Notes: generated by a model from the sequence alone, not told the origin. DNA of 63,095 bases from CAZKNF01 sp964554105 (GCA_964554105.1 CAZKNF010000013.1:1-63095); one strand, 5' to 3'; shown: positions 27,543 to 36,912, numbered from the stretch's first letter. Made by a program: numbers and translations.

Positions 27543-29364
27543 GTCCTCGTCACGCACAAATCTATACCTCTGCCTTCTGACGCTCATCTTCGCGGCCGCA
27601 TCGGCGCTTGCCTCGATACCGGCTGCATGGAGTGGATTCGTCGTGGCGGAGTTCGCGGCGGGAGGGCTCGTTCTGGTGCTCTGGCGCCGTGGAGACGTCA
27701 ACGTCCGCACAGTAGTCGCTCTTGCAATTCTGTTTCGGCTTCTCTTCCTGTGGCTGCCGCCGGTGCTCTCCGACGATGCCTTTCGCTACGTCTGGGACGG
27801 TCTCGTGCAGGCGAACGGCATCAACCCATTCGCTCATCGACCGGCGGATGCCGAGCTGGCCTTTTTACACTCGGAACCAGTTTATGCTCACCTCAACTCA
27901 TCCACATACTACACCGTTTATCCTCCGCTGTCGCAAGTGCTGTTTCGCATTGGAGCACTTTTCTACGATGCCGGTTGGCCGGTAGCTTACTACGCAATAA
28001 AAGCACTCCTTGCCGGATGCGAACTGGGCGCACTATGGCTGCTGTCCCGACGCGTGGGGCCCCGATTCTTGATGCTCTATGCGTGGAATCCACTTGTCAT
28101 CCTAGCTGCGGCCGGCCAGGCCCACACCGAAGCTGCAGTTGTGCTGTTTCTGGTAGCGGCGTGGATGCTCGCGCAACGAAGTCGCGGGGGGCTGGCCGCC
28201 GCTGCACTCACCGCCGCAGGCCTCATCAAGCTGTATCCTTTCGTTCTCCTTCCTCTACTATGGCGCCGCTTCGGATGGCGAAGCGTCTGGCCCGCAGGGC
28301 TCACGATCGCTGTCGTTTCGTGGCCGTATGTCCACCCTGACGCGGTGACGAACATACTCGCCTCGCTCGATCTATACGTCCGTTATTTCGAGTTCAATGC
28401 CGGGTTCTACTATGGTGTGAAGAAGATCTTTGCGATCGCCACCGGCGATGATTGGAGTAAACAACTCGGGCCCGCTCTTAGGTGGCTTTTCCTCGCTTCT
28501 CTGCCGGTGATCTTCTATCTGGATGCGCGACTCTCGTGGCCGATCAGGCGATCGATGGTTGCTGTTGTCGGTGTGTTCTTCGTCTGCTCGACGACGATTC
28601 ATCCCTGGTACCTCCTTCCGCTCCTCGCCCTCGCCGCTCCGGCGAAACCGCCGTCCTGGCACTGGCTCTGGCTCGGACTAGCGTCAGTGGGCACGTACCT
28701 CCTGTACGTCGACGGCCCGTATTGGATATGGGTGATTATCGGCTGGAGCGGATGGACCGTGTTCATCGCTGTACGATACTTCCGTTCAGGAGTCGACAGG
28801 CTGCTCCGCGCGCGTGCCCGCTGGAAAGCCGATCTGGTTACGGAGTTTATGCCGAATCAGTTCGGCGATTCTTCCTTACTCGATCTGGGAGCGGGTGAGG
28901 GGTACGTTGGGCTCGAGATCGCCGACCGAACCGGCGTTAGAGTGACATTGGCCGACGTAGAGAACCAAAATCACACAGCATTACCGTATGTGGTATACGA
29001 CGGTCGGGTGCTTCCTTTCGACGATGATACGTTCGACGTAATCGTGCTCGTATACGTTCTCCACCATGCCGAGAATGCCGAAACGCTTCTTTCAGAGGCT
29101 GCCCGCGTCTGCGCCGGCCCAATTATAGTACTCGAGTCGATTTACACGAATCGCTTCCAGCGTTTAGTTCTTTCGATGGTCGACCGTATTGCGAACTTTG
29201 TCCGCTCGTCTGGCGACATGGCTCGTTTCAGTGACGACCTGGATTTTCGCACGTTCGATGAATGGGTAGCTACATTGGAAAAGAAAGAGTTTGGTATCGA
29301 TGTAGCACGTGATCTGGGAGGCATTATTCACCAGCGTGCTATTTTTGTTGTTTCTGGAACTTAA
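27532..29364 (+). CDS. GT-C membrane glycosyltransferase fused to SAM methyltransferase
   Basis: Protein of 610 residues with two parts. Residues 1 to about 420 form a polytopic membrane protein with about ten helices; LSDDAFRYVWDGLVQANGINPF after the second helix resembles the acidic catalytic loop of GT-C mannosyltransferases that use polyprenyl-phosphate sugars. Residues about 435-610 are a soluble class I methyltransferase: LLDLGAGEGYVGLEIADR is the SAM-binding motif I, VTLADVE motif II, and LPFDDDTFDVIVLVYVLHHAEN motifs III-IV of the methyltransferase-11 type. No stop or frameshift separates them. The fusion suggests that a lipid-linked glycan is mannosylated outside and methylated inside, or that two steps are tethered. 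Confidence 0.85.
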   Translation: MLDKSSSRTNLYLCLLTLIFAAASALASIPAAWSGFVVAEFAAGGLVLVLWRRGDVNVRTVVALAILFRLLFLWLPPVLSDDAFRYVWDGLVQANGINPFAHRPADAELAFLHSEPVYAHLNSSTYYTVYPPLSQVLFRIGALFYDAGWPVAYYAIKALLAGCELGALWLLSRRVGPRFLMLYAWNPLVILAAAGQAHTEAAVVLFLVAAWMLAQRSRGGLAAAALTAAGLIKLYPFVLLPLLWRRFGWRSVWPAGLTIAVVSWPYVHPDAVTNILASLDLYVRYFEFNAGFYYGVKKIFAIATGDDWSKQLGPALRWLFLASLPVIFYLDARLSWPIRRSMVAVVGVFFVCSTTIHPWYLLPLLALAAPAKPPSWHWLWLGLASVGTYLLYVDGPYWIWVIIGWSGWTVFIAVRYFRSGVDRLLRARARWKADLVTEFMPNQFGDSSLLDLGAGEGYVGLEIADRTGVRVTLADVENQNHTALPYVVYDGRVLPFDDDTFDVIVLVYVLHHAENAETLLSEAARVCAGPIIVLESIYTNRFQRLVLSMVDRIANFVRSSGDMARFSDDLDFRTFDEWVATLEKKEFGIDVARDLGGIIHQRAIFVVSGT

Positions 29365-29443
29365 AGAAAGACATGATCTCAAAACAAGCGTCAGATCTAC
29401 TACGGGCGAACATCCATACCATACCTGTGGATGATGGTTAAGA

Positions 29444-30349
29444 TTATTGCTGCGCTAGAACTGCGTCAATGAGATGTTCACATGATTGAGACGCATCGAG
29501 CCAGATGTTGTCGTTGTGGCGGCGGAACCAGGTGAGCTGACGCTTCGCATAGCGACGCGTGTTGCGCTTGACGAGTCGGACCATTTCATCGCCCGGAATC
29601 TCGCCGCTGAGAAAGCGGTACGTCTCCCGATAGCCGATCGTCCGCAACGGATTGGCGTTGGGATCGCATCCCCGTACTAGAATGCTGCGAACTTCCTCAA
29701 TCAGACCTCGCGAGAACATTTCATCCACCCGCTGATTAATCCGTTGGTAGAGTTCCGAACGTTCCCGCGACAAAACGAATGTTCGAAACTGGTAGGGGGG
29801 AGGCTCCTGTTTTTCGTGGAATGCTGAGAGAGGGCTTTTGGTCGAGCGGTACACTGCCAGTGCGCGCACGAGGCGGTGTGTCTTGGTCGAATCCATTCGT
29901 GCTGCCGAGCGCGGATCGACATTCGCTAGTTCCTGAAATAGCGCCTCGCCACCACGATGTGTAAGTTCTTCCTCGACTTCGTTAATCACATCCTCGGAGA
30001 CGTCCGGAATCGCCGCGAGGCCATGTCGCAGGGCGTCGACATATAGAGTCGAACCGCCGGTTACTATGGGTACGCGACCCCGGTCGAGAATCTGACCGAT
30101 ACGATCGTTGGCGTCGCGTTCGAAGCGGCCGGCCGAATACGAGGCATCGATCTCCAGCTCATCGATAAAGTGATGTCGGATCTCTGACAGCTGCTCTGGG
30201 GACGGCTTTGCCGTGCCGATGTCCAGTCCCACATAGATTTGACGGCTGTCTGCTGATATAATTTCGGCGTCGAGCCGCCGGGCGAGAGCGAGGCTGAGTT
30301 CCGTTTTACCGACCGCTGTCGGTCCTGTTAGCACGATGATGGAGGTCAC
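29444..30349 (-). CDS. miaA: tRNA dimethylallyltransferase
   Basis: Transfers dimethylallyl from DMAPP to N6 of A37 in tRNAs reading U-starting codons. The P-loop GPTAVGKT is at residues 8-15, ADSRQIYVGLDIGTAKP follows, and the C-terminal RRYAKRQLTWFR is typical. The length is 301 residues. It starts with GTG, which overlaps the mgtC stop as GTGA, so the two are translationally coupled. It converges on the GT-C gene with 79 bases between. Confidence 0.96.
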   Translation of the reverse strand: MTSIIVLTGPTAVGKTELSLALARRLDAEIISADSRQIYVGLDIGTAKPSPEQLSEIRHHFIDELEIDASYSAGRFERDANDRIGQILDRGRVPIVTGGSTLYVDALRHGLAAIPDVSEDVINEVEEELTHRGGEALFQELANVDPRSAARMDSTKTHRLVRALAVYRSTKSPLSAFHEKQEPPPYQFRTFVLSRERSELYQRINQRVDEMFSRGLIEEVRSILVRGCDPNANPLRTIGYRETYRFLSGEIPGDEMVRLVKRNTRRYAKRQLTWFRRHNDNIWLDASQSCEHLIDAVLAQQ

Positions 30350-31053
30350 TGCGGATGTGTCAGATCAAATGAAGAACCATGGACGCCTTTGATCCGCGAC
30401 AGCGCTTCAAGAATTCGCAGGGCTGCACCAGGATATCCGTGGTACACGCAGTGTACGTGCAGCTCGTCAGTTTCCGTTCTCCGAATCTCTATCCGATCCC
30501 TGTGTATGTCGTGATCTTCCAGGATGTAAAGGATGCGGTTGAGCGCCAGTGAATCATCCGGAGCAACGACGTCGATATCGTATGGGCGGCCAAATCCTGA
30601 AATCTGGGCGCGAATGGGATCCATTGCGAGCAGTGAAAGAAGCACGAGGCCTGTAAAGCCGAGAGCCAGGACGTTGTAACCGAGACCAGCACACATTCCA
30701 ACACTCGAAGCAACCCAGATGATTGCAGCCGTCGTAAGTCCCTGCACCGATCCGCGGGATCTGATGATGGTGCCTGCTCCGAGGAAGCCGACTCCTGTTA
30801 CTACACCGGCCGCTACACGGCTCGGATCGACGCGCGATAAATCCGTCCACTGGTACGCGAAGGGAACAAGATTGCCTACGATCATGAAGATTGCGGAGCC
30901 CAGGCTGATCAGTAGAATCGTTCGAAGCCCGGCCGGCTTGTCCTTTCGCTCGCGCTCGATGCCCAACAGAACACCGCACAGGAGCGCAACGCCCATTCGC
31001 AATGCGTAGGACGGCAGGAGAGTGACGACGTCGTTCCAGGTTTCTACTGTCAT
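30346..31053 (-). CDS. MgtC/SapB-family membrane protein
   Basis: Inner-membrane protein of 235 residues. The N-terminal domain has about five helices with the signatures GVLLGIERERKDKPAGLRT and GVGFLGAGTII; the C-terminal part (from about residue 150) is a small ACT-like soluble domain. MgtC proteins matter for growth at low magnesium and for ATP-synthase inhibition in pathogens. In free-living bacteria the role is unclear. No magnesium riboswitch is visible in the 203-base region shared with the divergent gene. Confidence 0.9.
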   Translation of the reverse strand: MTVETWNDVVTLLPSYALRMGVALLCGVLLGIERERKDKPAGLRTILLISLGSAIFMIVGNLVPFAYQWTDLSRVDPSRVAAGVVTGVGFLGAGTIIRSRGSVQGLTTAAIIWVASSVGMCAGLGYNVLALGFTGLVLLSLLAMDPIRAQISGFGRPYDIDVVAPDDSLALNRILYILEDHDIHRDRIEIRRTETDELHVHCVYHGYPGAALRILEALSRIKGVHGSSFDLTHPQ

Positions 31054-31256
31054 TTAAAGCGTTAAGGTAAGTCGATGATTCGTTGACGCTCGTAACGCGT
31101 GGTTGGAACGTGCCCGGTGCACGACGCGTCGACCGGCACGAACACGCCGATGTTCTGCTGCATCACACTAATATCACATGCGGATCACAAACCAACGCGA
31201 CCGAACTGCATACTAAGAACGAGAAAGTACTTTGATAGAAAATCCGCACTGAACGC

Positions 31257-32453
31257 ATGGATCTATTCACCAGAGATGAGTTGGCTGAGCTCGCTCAAAC
31301 GCAATCCGGCCCTTGTGCCTCGATCTTCATGCCGACCTTTCACGTCGAATCGGAGCTCTCTCAGAATCCGATCAGGTTAAAGAACCTGATAAAGCAGACG
31401 CGCCAGGACCTACAGGAGGCAGGGCTTCGAGAGAACGGTATCGAATCCATGCTCGAGCCACTCGTGGCGCTCATGGAGAACACGACTTTCTGGCTGGATC
31501 AGAGCGATGGATTCGCTGCATTTTTGACAGGCGAAACATCCCGCGTATTTAGGTTACCGCTCAATTTCGAAGAGCTCGTCGTAACGGGCGACCAGTTCCA
31601 CCTCAAGCCCTTGTTTCCGCTGATTGCAGCGAACAACCGGTTCTACGTGCTGGCGCTGAGTAAGAATAACGTAAAGCTGTACCAAGGTACCCACTATAGC
31701 ATCACCGAAGTGGAGTCGACGGAAATTCCGAAGAGCATCCTCGACGTGATTTTCAATGAAGAGGATGATCGGAGCCTGCAGTTTCACACCGCAAATGTGG
31801 TAGGCGGCCGGCAAGATGCAGCATTTCATGGTCGTGGCGTCACCTCAGACGACGACGATCATCGGCCGCACGATAAAATTGTTCGATTCTTCCGAGAGGT
31901 TGATCACGGACTGGGCGAGACTCTGGGGGACGAGACGGCGCCTCTCTTGTTGGCAGGTGTCGAGTATTACCTTCCTCTCTACAAAGAAGTCAACAAATAC
32001 AAGCATCTGATCGACGATACAATCGTCCAGGGGAATCCTGACCACCTGAAGCCGCGAGATCTCCACGCTCGAGCGTGGGATCTTATCGAGCCGACATTTC
32101 TTCAGTCGCAGGACCGCTCGATCGAACGTTTCGAGCACCTCAACAATAATGGGCAGGGGCTTGCATCAGAGGACATCCATGAAATTGTACCCGGAGCCCT
32201 GTACGGGCGAACCGACACACTCTTCGTAGAGATTGACGCACATATCTGGGGAAACTACGATGAGGGTGCTAATACGATTGAAATGCACGAGACGCGCCAG
32301 GCGGGCGACAAAGATCTTTTGAATCTGGCAGCTGTGCAGACATTTCTACAGGGCGGCACCGTCCACGCGCTGCGCCCCGACACGATGCCGTCCGAGACGC
32401 GTGTTGCAGCGATATTCCGATATCCCGCCGGAGTACAGGCCGAGGATTCTTAA
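31257..32453 (+). CDS. Bacterial archaeo-eukaryotic release-factor-like (baeRF/Balon-type) protein
   Basis: Protein of 398 residues that matches the bacterial relatives of archaeal/eukaryotic RF1/Pelota. Hallmarks are CASIFMPTFHVESELSQNPIRLKNLI near the N-terminus, FWLDQSDGFAAFL, RFYVLALSKNNVKLYQG and LLAGVEYYLPLYKEVNKY. The family includes Balon, a hibernation factor that enters the ribosomal A site with EF-Tu in stressed cells. I assign it to the same superfamily, likely the baeRF family 3 type; hibernation here is inferred. It starts at 31257 and is divergent from mgtC-miaA. Confidence 0.8.
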   Translation: MDLFTRDELAELAQTQSGPCASIFMPTFHVESELSQNPIRLKNLIKQTRQDLQEAGLRENGIESMLEPLVALMENTTFWLDQSDGFAAFLTGETSRVFRLPLNFEELVVTGDQFHLKPLFPLIAANNRFYVLALSKNNVKLYQGTHYSITEVESTEIPKSILDVIFNEEDDRSLQFHTANVVGGRQDAAFHGRGVTSDDDDHRPHDKIVRFFREVDHGLGETLGDETAPLLLAGVEYYLPLYKEVNKYKHLIDDTIVQGNPDHLKPRDLHARAWDLIEPTFLQSQDRSIERFEHLNNNGQGLASEDIHEIVPGALYGRTDTLFVEIDAHIWGNYDEGANTIEMHETRQAGDKDLLNLAAVQTFLQGGTVHALRPDTMPSETRVAAIFRYPAGVQAEDS

Positions 32454-32527
32454 GTGCCTGAGTGAGCTGCAACCGAGGCGCCCCGATGGTTCCCGGATGC
32501 GGATAAGCGGTCACAATCCGCGGCGGT

Positions 32528-33490
32528 TCACTCGCTGTCGACGTCCCTTTTAACATGAATATAGTCGGCAGCGCTGTCCCGAAGCCGGTCGCGCTGATGC
32601 ACGTACATCATGGTGGTCTCGATGTTTTTATGTCGGGCGTGTGTCTGAACCTGTTGAATCGAGGCGCCGGCTTCAATGGCGAGCGTACATCCTGTGTGGC
32701 GCAGTGAATGGGCTCCAATCTCATCGGGGAGACCGGCTCGTCGTGCCGCTTTTTCGACGATGCCATAGATTGAACGCTCCGAGAGCCGATTTCCTCGGCT
32801 GTTGTTGCTGAGCGATCGCCACAGCGGACCCTCGCTGATCGCGTAATGCGTTTTCACCACCTCGATCTGCTCGACGACATGGGCCGGCATCTTGACGTAC
32901 TGGTCCGCGCCGCCCTTCGTATTCGGAAGGTCAAGCACCCAATAGTGGCCGAGCGGGCGGATGTGGTCTACGTTCATCGCAGCCGCCTCCGATCTTCGCA
33001 GGACACAATGGAGGAGCGTCGTTAACAGTGCTCGGTCACGCGCCGCTGCCTCGCCCGAGTCGTCCGCCGCACGCAGCAGGCGCTCTGCCTGCTGGGACGT
33101 AAGAAATATCAGCGTCTTATCGCGTGATCCTGCTGATCGCACACGCCTCAGGAGTTGTCGATGCGCCGGGTTCTTGGTAATGAGATCGAGCGCCAGGAGC
33201 CACTCAAAGAATCCGCGGATCGCTGCCGTCCGCCGCTTGATCGTCGACGCCTTGTAGCCTTCCTCCTGAAGCCGGGCTATATATTGGTTAACATCTAGGA
33301 ACGATACAACGCGTGCATCCGCGAGCGTCACATGTTCGAAGCCGAAAAAATCGGCGAGGTCGGCGCCGTAGGCGCGGCGAGTTGCAGAGCGATCGAATCG
33401 CTGCAGGTAAACCGGAATCAAGTCGACTTCACCATCTAGATGCGAGCCGACCAGCGTGGCGTAGGTGCCGAGGCTTTTATTTGCGTCCAT
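32528..33490 (-). CDS. Tyrosine recombinase (XerC/XerD/integrase family)
   Basis: Site-specific recombinase of 320 residues. The SAM-like core-binding domain (about residues 20-110, with STIKRRTAAIRGFFEWL) is followed by the catalytic domain with R165, K192, H261-x-x-R264 in AHSLRHTG, H287 and the nucleophile Y296 in TTMMYVHQ, so it should be active. A near-perfect dif-type inverted repeat lies 29 bases before its start. It lacks the extra helical domain of integron integrases. It stands alone between a baeRF gene and a DJ-1 gene with no phage or IS genes. It may be a chromosome-dimer-resolution Xer protein or the integrase of a small element. Confidence 0.9.
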   Translation of the reverse strand: MDANKSLGTYATLVGSHLDGEVDLIPVYLQRFDRSATRRAYGADLADFFGFEHVTLADARVVSFLDVNQYIARLQEEGYKASTIKRRTAAIRGFFEWLLALDLITKNPAHRQLLRRVRSAGSRDKTLIFLTSQQAERLLRAADDSGEAAARDRALLTTLLHCVLRRSEAAAMNVDHIRPLGHYWVLDLPNTKGGADQYVKMPAHVVEQIEVVKTHYAISEGPLWRSLSNNSRGNRLSERSIYGIVEKAARRAGLPDEIGAHSLRHTGCTLAIEAGASIQQVQTHARHKNIETTMMYVHQRDRLRDSAADYIHVKRDVDSE

Positions 33491-33516
33491 CTGGCCCTTT
33501 TCGGAGTTTAGATCTT

Positions 33517-33544
33517 AGTTCCGATAAGAACTGTTATCGGAAGT
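33517..33544. promoter_or_regulatory. dif-like inverted repeat upstream of tyrosine recombinase
   Basis: Two inverted 9-bp arms, TTCCGATAA (33519-33527) and TTATCGGAA (33534-33542), are perfect and separated by the 6-bp centre GAACTG. Extension by three bases on each side matches at two of three positions. The layout, arms ending in ATAA and beginning with TTAT around a 6-bp spacer, is that of bacterial dif sites. It lies 29 bases upstream of the recombinase start. Alternatives are an autoregulatory operator or a hairpin in the 5' leader. Confidence 0.55.
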
Positions 33545-33736
33545 AGAGACAGTATAAAGATCCGTGGCTTTCAGATCAAGCTCAGGCAGTCCGAACATCT
33601 CCCGCCCGTGTGAAAACACGATAACGACAGGCGTCGCCATCCCTAACGAGGCGGCTGCATGGAACACCTCGCCCCAGGGTTTCATGTAAATTCAGCCCAC
33701 GGACGAGCACTGGAAACTAGCAATAGGCGAAGCGCT

Positions 33737-34297
33737 ATGGCGAAGCAACTCGAAGGAACGACGGTCGCAATCGTTGCGACCAATGGATTTGAACAAGTGG
33801 AATTAACGCAACCGCGCAGCGCCCTTGAAACAGCGGGAGCCACAACGCACGTGGTTGCACCGGACGCCGGCAGCATACGTGGCTGGGACCATACTGACTG
33901 GGGTGACGATGTAGATGTCGACCGCACACTGGACGAGGCAGATCCGGACGACTACGATGCGCTCTTTCTGCCTGGTGGCGTGTTGAATCCCGATAAGCTC
34001 CGCATGAACGACGGGGCAATTTCTTTCATACGTCACTTTTTCGACAACGGAAAACCGGTTGCGGCCATCTGCCACGGACCGCAGGCGCTCATCAACGCCG
34101 AAGTTGTTGAAGGACGGCGGCTGACATCGTATCCATCTGTGAGGAAGGATCTAGAGAACGCGGGCGCCGACTGGATCGATCAGGAAGTCGTCGTGGATAA
34201 CGGCTTGATCACCAGCCGAAATCCGGATGACATCCCGGCGTTCAATGAGGCCATTGCGAACGAGTTTTCTCTCGTTCGAGCCACGACTACGGCATAG
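33737..34297 (+). CDS. DJ-1/PfpI-family protein
   Basis: Class I glutamine-amidotransferase-like fold protein of 186 residues from the ATG at 33737. Key features are the conserved Glu in TNGFEQVEL and the reactive Cys in AAICHGPQALI, plus LFLPGGVLNPDKLR. The His following the Cys supports a PfpI-type intracellular peptidase, glyoxalase or deglycase-like activity; which one is unknown. An in-frame TTG or ATG extension upstream (to 33659) lacks conservation. Its end overlaps the end of the convergent copper ATPase gene by 11 bases. Confidence 0.9.
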   Translation: MAKQLEGTTVAIVATNGFEQVELTQPRSALETAGATTHVVAPDAGSIRGWDHTDWGDDVDVDRTLDEADPDDYDALFLPGGVLNPDKLRMNDGAISFIRHFFDNGKPVAAICHGPQALINAEVVEGRRLTSYPSVRKDLENAGADWIDQEVVVDNGLITSRNPDDIPAFNEAIANEFSLVRATTTA

Positions 34298-36629
34298 CCG
34301 ACATTACCGGTGCAAGGGCTCGCAGTCGCAGCGCGTTGCCGAGGACGAACGCGTCCGAAGCTGCCATTGCGCCGGCTGCGAACACCGGCGAAAGCAGGAT
34401 GCCGAAAAATGGATACAGCACGCCCGCCGCGACAGGAATTAGCGCCACGTTATAGGCGAAAGCCCAGAACAGATTCTGCTTGATGTTGCGCAACGTTCGG
34501 CGTGAGATCTCTAGCGCGTTTACAAATCCCCGCGGGTCGCCGGACATCAGAATAACGTCGCCGGCTTCGATCGCGATATCTGTTCCCGTACCAATGGCCA
34601 CTCCCACGTCTGCTCGTGCCAAAGCAGGTGCATCATTGATGCCGTCTCCGACGAAAGCGACGCGGTGGCCTTTCTGTTGAAGTCGGCCGACGACCTCCGC
34701 CTTCTGGCCGGGAAGAACGCTCGCAACTACATCCGTGACACCGACGTCGTGAGCGACGGTGCGTGCCGTTTTCTCTTCATCGCCGGTCACGATGATGACG
34801 TGAAGCCCCTCGTTCTGTAAGAACCGGATCGTCTCGCGTGCGCCGGCCTTTACGCGATCTGCCACGAAAAACACGCCGGCGAGCTCGCCGTCAATCGCGA
34901 CAAACGTACGGCCCGCTCCATCATCACCCGTTCGGTCCAGGATTCCGTCTGCGGAATGGGTCGAGCCGAGGTCCTCCATGTAACGACGCGAACCGACGTG
35001 AACTTTTCTCCCGTCGACGACACCGGATGCGCCGGCCCCGGTTAAGGATTCAAAGTCATCAACGTCACGCAGCATCACTTCCTCAGACTCTGCCGCCCGC
35101 ACAATGCTCTCAGCAATCGGATGCTCCGAGCGGCGCTCTACGGATGCGGCCCACTGTAGTACGTCGGATTTCTTAAAGGAATTTGTCACGATGAAATCGG
35201 AAACTCCAGGTCGACCTTCGGTTATGGTTCCAGTCTTATCCATCACCACGACATCGACCTCACGAAGAGTCTGAAGTGCTTCGCCACGTCGAAACAGCAC
35301 ACCCATTTCGGCCGCCTTGCCTGTCGCTACCATGATGGAGGTCGGTGTCGCGAGTCCCATGGCACATGGGCATGCGATAATCAAGACGGATACCGCAGCG
35401 ACGAGACCGTACGTCAACGCGGGATCGGGACCAATCGCCATCCAAACTCCGAATGTAATACTCGCGATAATGAGAACGATAGGCACGAACACACGAACTA
35501 CTTGATCAGCCAACGCCTGGACGGGCGGCTTCGATGCCTGTGCTTCTTCGACCAGTCGCACGATCTGTGCTAAGACCGTATCGCTTCCCACGCGCGATGC
35601 CGTGAATCGAAACGAGCCGGCACCGTTCACCGTCCCTCCAACGACTTCCGCGCCCTCGACCTTCTCTACCGGAGTGGGCTCGCCGGTGATCATCGATTCA
35701 TCCACGAATGATCTGCCCTCTGAAACCACGCCGTCCGCAGGCAGCCGCTCTCCGGGACGCACGCTTAAAATATCGTCGGGTGCGACGTCGGTTATTGGTA
35801 CGTCGATCTCTCTGCCGTCTCGAACCAGACGTGCCGTCCTAGGCTGAAGCTGGAGCAGTCGGCGCATGGCTTCGCTGGTGCGCCCCTTCGCCGCAGCCTC
35901 GAGAAATCTGCCCGCCAGGACAAGCGTGATGATGCCGGTTGAGGCTTCGAAGTAGACGTGCGCGGTACCTGCTGGGAGAATTCCGGGAAAAAAAGTCGCG
36001 ACGGTTGAATAGCCGTACGCTGCCGTCGTACCGAGCATTACCAGGGTATTCATGTCCGGATCGCCCTGTATCGCCCCCTTCCAGCCACGAATGTAGAAGC
36101 TGAGACCTGGCCCGAACTGAACGATGCTGGCAAATCCGAAAAGCAGTATATACAGGCTCTGTTCGGACAGTATAGTGCCCACCCAACCCGCGAAGGTTTC
36201 GGACAGCATCGGTCCCATTTCGAGAATCATTACCGGCAGCGTGAACGCGGTCGCGATGAGCAGCCGCCTCGTCGCTCTTACTCTCTCATGATCGCGAGCG
36301 GTACCTTCGGCATCCGCCCGTTCCTCCATCGTCCCCTCGATACGTATCGGCGTGTAGCCGGCCTCGCGCACGGCTTCTTCGAGAGCGCCCGTGTCCTGAT
36401 CGCGGCGTTTCCACTGTACCGCGGCCCGTTCGGTGGCCATGTTGACGTTCACAGATTCTACGCCCTCGACATGCGATAGCGCACGCTCGACGCGTGCGAC
36501 ACATGCCGCACACGTCATTCCGCCGACACCCACCTCCCGCAATACAGATGGTTCGTTCTGATCCAGGACATCCTCGAGCTGCGTCGATGTACCGGAGGTA
36601 CGTCTCGCTTTCGTCGATGAATTCTTCAT
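34287..36629 (-). CDS. copA: Copper-exporting P1B-type ATPase
   Basis: Pumps Cu(I) from the cytoplasm. One N-terminal heavy-metal domain has GMTCAACV with Cys 40 and 43. Then come eight expected membrane helices, the CPC motif near residue 420 in ACPCAMGLATP, the phosphorylation motif DKTGTITEG near residue 462, SEHPIAESI for the His-Pro of nucleotide binding and GDGINDAPALARADVG. The length of 780 residues is normal for a single-HMA CopA. It is last in a copZ-csoR-copA operon, one base after csoR. Confidence 0.95.
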   Translation of the reverse strand: MKNSSTKARRTSGTSTQLEDVLDQNEPSVLREVGVGGMTCAACVARVERALSHVEGVESVNVNMATERAAVQWKRRDQDTGALEEAVREAGYTPIRIEGTMEERADAEGTARDHERVRATRRLLIATAFTLPVMILEMGPMLSETFAGWVGTILSEQSLYILLFGFASIVQFGPGLSFYIRGWKGAIQGDPDMNTLVMLGTTAAYGYSTVATFFPGILPAGTAHVYFEASTGIITLVLAGRFLEAAAKGRTSEAMRRLLQLQPRTARLVRDGREIDVPITDVAPDDILSVRPGERLPADGVVSEGRSFVDESMITGEPTPVEKVEGAEVVGGTVNGAGSFRFTASRVGSDTVLAQIVRLVEEAQASKPPVQALADQVVRVFVPIVLIIASITFGVWMAIGPDPALTYGLVAAVSVLIIACPCAMGLATPTSIMVATGKAAEMGVLFRRGEALQTLREVDVVVMDKTGTITEGRPGVSDFIVTNSFKKSDVLQWAASVERRSEHPIAESIVRAAESEEVMLRDVDDFESLTGAGASGVVDGRKVHVGSRRYMEDLGSTHSADGILDRTGDDGAGRTFVAIDGELAGVFFVADRVKAGARETIRFLQNEGLHVIIVTGDEEKTARTVAHDVGVTDVVASVLPGQKAEVVGRLQQKGHRVAFVGDGINDAPALARADVGVAIGTGTDIAIEAGDVILMSGDPRGFVNALEISRRTLRNIKQNLFWAFAYNVALIPVAAGVLYPFFGILLSPVFAAGAMAASDAFVLGNALRLRALAPVMSAMP

Positions 36630-36630
36630 C

Positions 36631-36912
36631 CTACTGCAACTGCTTGTAGAGCAGATTCATGATCTCGTCGTAAGAATGCTCGGCCGCATCTCGGTCGCCG
36701 GACCGAAGTGCTTCGGTCACGCAGGTTTCCAGATGATTGCGCGTGATAATTTCTCCCACAGAGCGCAACGCCCGCTGGACGGACGTGATCTGTTGAAGGA
36801 TGTCTCCACAGTACCTCCCCCCTTCTACCATGCGCTGCAAACCTCGCACCTGACCTTCTGCTCGGCGAAGCCGCTGAAGGACGTCGGATTCCTTTTCTTC
36901 GTGCAGTCTCAT
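36631..36912 (-). CDS. csoR: CsoR-family copper-sensing repressor
   Basis: All-alpha metal-sensing repressor of 93 residues from the ATG at 36912; a TTG at 36942 could add ten. The Cu(I) ligands are present with correct spacing: Cys 35 (RYCGDILQ), His 60 and Cys 64 (RNHLETCVTEAL), matching the C-x24-H-x3-C pattern of known CsoR. The block RLRRAEGQVRGLQRMV is the family signature. It sits between the copper chaperone and the copper ATPase, so it most likely represses this operon until Cu(I) binds. Confidence 0.92.
   Translation of the reverse strand: MRLHEEKESDVLQRLRRAEGQVRGLQRMVEGGRYCGDILQQITSVQRALRSVGEIITRNHLETCVTEALRSGDRDAAEHSYDEIMNLLYKQLQ

Noticed and set aside
32528..33490. Integron integrase and cassette array
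   Set aside because: The recombinase lacks the extra integron-specific helical insertion and no attC-like series of repeats flanks it.
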